A stretch of DNA of 28,432 bases from Proteiniphilum sp. GTDB taxonomy: Bacteria > Bacteroidota > Bacteroidia > Bacteroidales > Dysgonomonadaceae. The translations under genes were made by a program, and so were the position numbers. The stretch lies in contig JAIRSV010000004.1 in assembly GCA_031255275.1 (NCBI GenBank), forward strand, positions 1-28,432. Reading direction: 5' to 3'. How positions within the stretch are numbered: position 1 is the first letter of the stretch; each line of letters starts with the position of its first letter. This document shows, in pieces, positions 24,130 through 28,432 of this stretch. Below the pieces are notes generated by a model. That model ran no database searches. It had not been told where the DNA came from and worked only from the letters and a program-made list of their open reading frames with translations.

Positions 24130-27038
24130 CTCCATTCCTGTACAAAATAGCAGAAGTTTTTTATTCGCAATACGGTAACGAACTCTACCGGCATACGTTC
24201 GTATTCCCGAACCGGCGTGCGGGTTTTTTCTTTCAGAAATACCTTGCGGAGATTGCCGGAAAACCGCTTTTTTCTCCCTCCGTAATGACTGTCCAGGAAC
24301 TTTTCGCGTCCCTGTCCTCCTGTCGGCCGGCCGACAAGATTGAGATGCTGGTCATGCTCTACGATCATTTTGGGAGAATCAGCGGTTCCGATGAGTCATT
24401 CGACGATTTCCTGTACTGGGGGGAGATGCTGCTGAACGATTTCAACGATGTGGATAAGTATATGGAAGATGCCCGACAACTCTTCCGCAATGTGCATGAC
24501 TTCAGGTCCATGGATGATGACCTGACTCATCTTACCGAAAAACAGATAGAGGCCATCCGCCGCTTTTGGACAAACTTCATGCCGGTGGGGGAAAGCGAAA
24601 CCAAAAAGAAGTTCCAGGAAACATGGCAGATACTGTATGAGTTGTATTCGTCTTTTCGTGTGGAATTGCAGGAAAAAGGAATCGCGTATGAGGGGATGAT
24701 GTTCCGCGAAGTGGCGGACCGCGCCCGGGCGGGCGAATTGGGCAACACGGACGGACTGAACAGCCCGGATGACAGTTATATTTTTGTGGGACTGAACGCC
24801 CTTACGCCGGCGGAAACGGTTTTGTTGGAACACTTGAAGAACCGGGGTATGGCCGATTTTTATTGGGATTACGAATCGCCGCAGGTGCATGACGGGCAAA
24901 ACCGGGCGTCGTTATGGGTGAAAGAAAACCTGCTGAGGTTCCCTTCGAGGTTCATGTTGCAGCGCAGCGACAGGGAAGAAGATCTTCCTGATACCGGGCA
25001 ACCGGAAAAAACATACATCGAAGTGATCGGTATTCCCTCCGGGGTGGGACAGGCAAAGCATGTTACACAAATCCTTTCGCGGCTGATCGAGTCGGGAGCT
25101 GTCCCCAATCCGGACGAGGCAATCAATACGGCCATAGTACTGCCGGACGAACGACTGTTACTGTCGACGCTTTATTCCATTCCCGGAGAGATTGGGAAGA
25201 TAAACGTGACTATGGGATATGGCCTCTCTTATTCGTCCGTCTCGGCACTGATGGAACATATCGCCGGCTTGCAGCGCAACGTGAGGGAGTCGGCCGGAGA
25301 AATGATGTTTTATCACCGGAATGTGCTGTCGATCCTGAATCATCCGCTGGTGTACGCTCCGGCCAGAAAGGAGGTCGAGGCGCTGAAAACGCATATCCTC
25401 GCCTGTAACCGGATTATGTTGTCGGAAACGGAATTTCCGCCACATCCCCTGTTCCGGCTGATCTTTCGGCCGCTGACCGGGTGGCGAGATATTTTCGAGT
25501 ATATCAAAAATATCCTCTCTTTTATCTATGGCTGCCTGACGGATGAGAAACGCAACAGGGAGAAAGCGGGGGACAGTACCCGCCCGTTAGACCTGGAACG
25601 GGAATTTGTCGTACAGTATCACAAAACCGTGACCCGCCTGCAGGACAGGCTTCATGTGGCGAAAAACATGTCGGTGGAAACCTGTTTCAGACTGCTGAAG
25701 AAGCTGGCACATTCCATCAGTGTGGCGTTCAGCGGCGAACCGCTTTCGGGATTGCAGGTCATGGGGGTGCTGGAAACCCGTGTGATCGACTTCGAGAACC
25801 TGATCATCCTCTCGATGAACGAGGGCGTCTTCCCGCTGAAAGATCCGGTAAATTCCTTTATCCCGTTTACGTTGCGAAAAGGATTCGGATTGCCGGATTA
25901 TGAGCACCGGGACAGTACGTCTGCATATCACTTTTACCGGATGATTAGCCGCGCAAAGCGAGTGTTTATGCTCTACGATACACGCACGGAGGAGATGCAG
26001 ACGGGAGAGGTGAGCCGCTATTTCTACCAGTTGAAATATCTTTATTCCGATTATTTCGATATTTCGGAGCGTACTGTGGCTTACGATGTGGCGGCGCCCG
26101 AAATGTCACCCGTATCGGTCGCCAAAACACCGGAAGTATTGCGGAAATTAGACGCCTTCAGGCAGGGAGGAGCGTCGTTCCTGTCGGCGTCGCTGGTGAA
26201 CAGTTACATTAACTGCCCCCTGCAGTTTTACTTTACGGCGGTGGAAGGTCTCTGCGAGGAAGATGAAGTGCGGGAATCGGTAGAATCCGACCTGTTCGGT
26301 TCGATCTTTCACAAATTGATGGAGACGATCTACGGCCGCTGTCAAAACACAACGGTCACGCCCGACGTGCTGACGTCGCTTGCAAAGGATGACGCACTGT
26401 TGACAGCGCTGCTCGAACAGGCTTTTGCCGAATATTATTTCAAACGGAAGGATAACCCCCGTCCGCTGCTGGGACAGCATTACCTGATCGGAGAAATCCT
26501 TCGGAGCTATGTGAAACAGACCCTGAAAACGGACAAACGGTTTACGCCCTTTGAGTTTGTCGGGGCGGAATACCGTTTCCGTGCGCCGTACCGCGTGAAC
26601 GGCGCTCTCACGGTGAACTTCAAGGGAATTATAGACCGTATCGACCGGACGGGCGACGACTGCCGCATCATCGACTACAAAACCGGAACGGGAACAACTG
26701 ACTTCAGACAGGTATCCGATCTGTTTGACGGATCGAAGGCAAACCGCCCGTACCAGATACTTCAGGTGTTCGTGTATGCACTGTTCTACGCCGCGGAACA
26801 TCCCGAAGTCCGCCTGTCGCCCGCCATATACTACCTGCGTTCCGTTTTCGGAGATCTTTCCCCTGCCGTCACCTGTAACAGGCGACCCGTCTCCGACGTC
26901 TCCGTTTTCATGGATGAATTTCTGCCGCTGTTCAACGATTGCCTTGCGCAGATCTTTGATCCGGAAATCCCGTTTACCCAGACAGGGAATACCAAAACCT
27001 GTCAGTGGTGCGCCTTTAAGGATGTTTGCGGAAGATAA
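24126..27038 (+). CDS. AddB-like PD-(D/E)XK nuclease (helicase-nuclease subunit)
   Basis: A 970-residue protein like the Bacteroidetes AddB-type subunit of the AddAB double-strand-break resection complex. The N-terminal half has an inactivated UvrD-like fold: the P-loop position reads FPNRRAG (31-37) with no GKT, so no ATPase is expected. FENLIILSMNEGVFPL and SRAKRVFMLYDTRT are later helicase-fold motifs. The C-terminal nuclease has SYINCPLQFYF (Cys near 695), the PD-(D/E)XK core GIIDRID...RIIDYKTG (near 849), and the terminal CQWCAFKDVC. The four cysteines would hold the Fe-S cluster seen in AddB-type nucleases. The AddA-like ATPase partner, commonly adjacent, is not in this window. The ATG at 24126 overlaps the stop of the 45-codon gene, and a terminator follows the stop. 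Confidence 0.88.
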   Translation: MTPFLYKIAEVFYSQYGNELYRHTFVFPNRRAGFFFQKYLAEIAGKPLFSPSVMTVQELFASLSSCRPADKIEMLVMLYDHFGRISGSDESFDDFLYWGEMLLNDFNDVDKYMEDARQLFRNVHDFRSMDDDLTHLTEKQIEAIRRFWTNFMPVGESETKKKFQETWQILYELYSSFRVELQEKGIAYEGMMFREVADRARAGELGNTDGLNSPDDSYIFVGLNALTPAETVLLEHLKNRGMADFYWDYESPQVHDGQNRASLWVKENLLRFPSRFMLQRSDREEDLPDTGQPEKTYIEVIGIPSGVGQAKHVTQILSRLIESGAVPNPDEAINTAIVLPDERLLLSTLYSIPGEIGKINVTMGYGLSYSSVSALMEHIAGLQRNVRESAGEMMFYHRNVLSILNHPLVYAPARKEVEALKTHILACNRIMLSETEFPPHPLFRLIFRPLTGWRDIFEYIKNILSFIYGCLTDEKRNREKAGDSTRPLDLEREFVVQYHKTVTRLQDRLHVAKNMSVETCFRLLKKLAHSISVAFSGEPLSGLQVMGVLETRVIDFENLIILSMNEGVFPLKDPVNSFIPFTLRKGFGLPDYEHRDSTSAYHFYRMISRAKRVFMLYDTRTEEMQTGEVSRYFYQLKYLYSDYFDISERTVAYDVAAPEMSPVSVAKTPEVLRKLDAFRQGGASFLSASLVNSYINCPLQFYFTAVEGLCEEDEVRESVESDLFGSIFHKLMETIYGRCQNTTVTPDVLTSLAKDDALLTALLEQAFAEYYFKRKDNPRPLLGQHYLIGEILRSYVKQTLKTDKRFTPFEFVGAEYRFRAPYRVNGALTVNFKGIIDRIDRTGDDCRIIDYKTGTGTTDFRQVSDLFDGSKANRPYQILQVFVYALFYAAEHPEVRLSPAIYYLRSVFGDLSPAVTCNRRPVSDVSVFMDEFLPLFNDCLAQIFDPEIPFTQTGNTKTCQWCAFKDVCGR

Positions 27039-27045
27039 AAAACAA

Positions 27046-27082
27046 GGGACTCGATATGAACAATCGAGCCCCTCTCTTCTTT
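27046..27082 (+). terminator. Intrinsic terminator after the AddB-like gene
   Basis: A 10-bp stem (27046-27055 with 27063-27072, one A-C mismatch) has a 7-base loop and is followed by the T-rich TCTCTTCTTT. It begins 8 bases after the stop codon at 27038. Confidence 0.75.
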
Positions 27083-27129
27083 GAATAGGGTCGCAACCGC
27101 GGCCGGCGGCGCGCCTGCTTACGGAATCC

Positions 27130-27927
27130 TTACCGGAGATAGACTGCCGTAAATCGCGCCAGCGACGTTTCTCCCGCAGTCAGCGTCAGGGTGTCGTCCA
27201 GGACGGAGTAGCCGTCGCAAGCACCGAGCGCGTTCAGATATTCCTGTTCGTAATCAATACCGAGGCAGGCCATCCGCGTGATCATCGGAATGGTGATCTT
27301 GATACTGTTTCCCGAAAGGGTGTACTCTCCGAACAGGTTGTTGCATCCCGTATTTCCTGAAATCTTACTGTCGCTGTTATGCAGGATAAAGTGCGCTTCC
27401 CGGTCGCCGTTTTCCGAAGGAGCGATCGCTTTCCCGTTCAGCTCTGCGAGTTTCCAGTACTTTTCCGTGACGACGTTGTCCAGGTCAATCCGCGAAAGGA
27501 TATAATTCTCGGGCATGGAACTTTCGATAGGATTCCCTTCCATATCGAGGGCATTCAGCCGGTTTTCGCTCACCCTGAACCAATGGCCCTCGCTGCCGGA
27601 AGCGGTGCTGACCAGTTTGAATCTCTCACCTTCTTCATCCCATTCGATGCGACCGTTCTCGGAGTAACGATTATCGCCCTTTCCCAGATAAGTCATGACC
27701 ATTTCATAACTAAAGTCTTCGTTCAGGCGTATTTCTTCCTGTATTCCCTCGCAGTCGGCGCAAGGCAAGATACCTTTGTACACTCCTGCCCAGTCCAGAG
27801 AGTCGCGGCTGTTATAGCCGGCCATGTCAGACGTTCCGTCAGCCGGAGCGCTGCCGCTCCGCTTTCCCGCGGTACACGCGCTCAGCGCGGCCACCACGAT
27901 ACATAATAAAACGATTCTTTTCTTCAT
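27130..27927 (-). CDS. NlpE-like/META-domain lipoprotein
   Basis: A 265-residue lipoprotein. The signal peptide MKKRIVLLCIVVAALSAC ends in the lipobox LSAC, with lipidated Cys18. After a low-complexity Ser/Gly linker comes an NlpE N-terminal-type beta-barrel (about 44-145) with the hallmark LPCADCEGI, giving the CxxC pair Cys56 and Cys59, which in E. coli NlpE is linked to copper and envelope stress. The second domain (about 152-263) is a META/HslJ domain with EKYWKLAELNGK, SGNTGCNNLFGEY and ITRMACLG. The two domains are commonly fused in Bacteroidetes. Expected location is the periplasmic face of an envelope membrane. A promoter box lies about 100 bases upstream. Confidence 0.88.
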   Translation of the reverse strand: MKKRIVLLCIVVAALSACTAGKRSGSAPADGTSDMAGYNSRDSLDWAGVYKGILPCADCEGIQEEIRLNEDFSYEMVMTYLGKGDNRYSENGRIEWDEEGERFKLVSTASGSEGHWFRVSENRLNALDMEGNPIESSMPENYILSRIDLDNVVTEKYWKLAELNGKAIAPSENGDREAHFILHNSDSKISGNTGCNNLFGEYTLSGNSIKITIPMITRMACLGIDYEQEYLNALGACDGYSVLDDTLTLTAGETSLARFTAVYLR

Positions 27928-28026
27928 GATTTTTTGTTTTGACTTTTTGTGTAATTAAATGTACTTCTTCGTTGAAGTTTTCTGTTTTATTTCGCTTTGA
28001 TTGTTTGTCTGATTTTGGATGTGCTG

Positions 28027-28034
28027 CAAATATA
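28027..28034 (-). promoter_or_regulatory. -7 box for the NlpE/META lipoprotein gene
   Basis: Reads TATATTTG on the minus strand, a full TAnnTTTG match, about 100 bases upstream of the ATG at 27927. The -33 region is poor. Confidence 0.5.
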
Positions 28035-28076
28035 AGTTATAATTTCCGATTACAGGGCGATAAACGCAAAAAAAAA

Positions 28077-28430
28077 TTATAAATCACGCTTTTTCCCTCT
28101 TCCTCCGATGCCGTATGAAAGTGTGATGATATGTTGCGAACCGCTCAACAGCGGATCTCTCCGCTCGAAACGGGGCATCCTGCAGGTATATTTCAGGCTG
28201 AACCTGCAGTCCGGTGACACGAAGGTAGGATAAACTCCGTAGGAATCGGACAATATTTTCAGGTCGATTCCCACGCCTGCCTGGGTGAAAAAGGAATTTA
28301 GTCCGAGTCGCTTAAGTCTTTCATTTTCCTCTATATCCTTCTCTGCGGCGGAATATCCCGTGAATCCGCCTCCTATATAGGGGTAGATGCTCCAGCGCCT
28401 GTTTTCGAACACTAAATATCCGGCGTTGAG
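28077..28430 (-). CDS. Outer-membrane beta-barrel protein, C-terminal part only
   Basis: The reading frame is open to the right window edge; the GTG at 28412 is an internal valine codon, so the true start lies outside. About 118 residues are visible. They show alternating amphipathic strands with aromatic ends: LNAGYLVFE, WSIYPYIGGGFTGYS, FFTQAGVGIDLKIL, CRFSLKYTCRM, and QHIITLSYGIGG. This is the pattern of a small outer-membrane beta-barrel, with two strands joined by a charged surface loop (AAEKDIEENERLKRLG). No specific family or ligand is recognised, and the end is basic (GRGKKRDL) rather than the usual terminal aromatic residue. The gene is on the same strand as the NlpE-like gene downstream. 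Confidence 0.6.
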   Translation of the reverse strand, partial: LNAGYLVFENRRWSIYPYIGGGFTGYSAAEKDIEENERLKRLGLNSFFTQAGVGIDLKILSDSYGVYPTFVSPDCRFSLKYTCRMPRFERRDPLLSGSQHIITLSYGIGGRGKKRDL

Positions 28431-28432
28431 AT

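Overview
The window looks like a chromosomal segment of a Bacteroidales bacterium. The signs are a SusC/SusD pair with an ECF sigma factor and FecR-type anti-sigma factor, an HU-HIG-type DNA-binding protein, a 6-bladed beta-propeller fragment, a PD-(D/E)XK nuclease of the Bacteroidetes AddB-like type, and repeated TAnnTTTG -7 promoter boxes in place of E. coli -10 boxes. Composition and gene set would fit Dysgonomonadaceae/Porphyromonadaceae relatives, but genus is a guess. No tRNA, rRNA, insertion sequence, prophage or CRISPR array was seen.

Layout. 1-2.8 kb: 3' end of a beta-propeller gene converging on a DEAD-box RNA helicase, with a shared bidirectional terminator between them. 2.8-4.6 kb: a tyrosine-phosphatase-fold protein that has lost its catalytic Cys and Arg, then about 700 bp of non-coding, palindrome-rich DNA ending in a structured leader for nadA. 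4.6-6.9 kb: nadA and ychF, then a cluster of degenerate 21-nt repeats. 6.9-12 kb: a radical SAM protein and polA on the minus strand, a divergent polyprenyl diphosphate synthase, and a HU-like protein. 12.2-15.7 kb: surface-polysaccharide genes, with a flippase converging on two glycosyltransferase genes. 15.7-16.15 kb: a 19-copy, 21-bp tandem array inside the probable leader of the glycosyltransferase operon. 16.4-23.8 kb: a SusD-SusC-antiSigma-Sigma locus on the minus strand with no degradative enzyme beside it. 23.9-27.1 kb: a 45-codon gene overlapping an AddB-like nuclease gene by ATGA. 27.1-28.4 kb: an NlpE/META lipoprotein and the 3' part of an outer-membrane beta-barrel gene.

How the genes work together. 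The sigma, FecR and STN-bearing SusC form the usual trans-envelope signalling relay: substrate at SusC/D is sensed through the STN domain by the anti-sigma, which releases the sigma to transcribe susCD. A plus-strand promoter box touching the susC start codon is followed about 80 bp later by a terminator hairpin. Together they predict a short RNA antisense to the susC leader, the arrangement known for DonS-type repressor RNAs of Bacteroides fragilis. This is the most interesting regulatory candidate here. The second is the 21-bp minisatellite transcribed as part of the glycosyltransferase leader. The other genes are housekeeping functions: NAD synthesis, translation-associated ATPase, replication and repair, isoprenoid chains and RNA remodelling.
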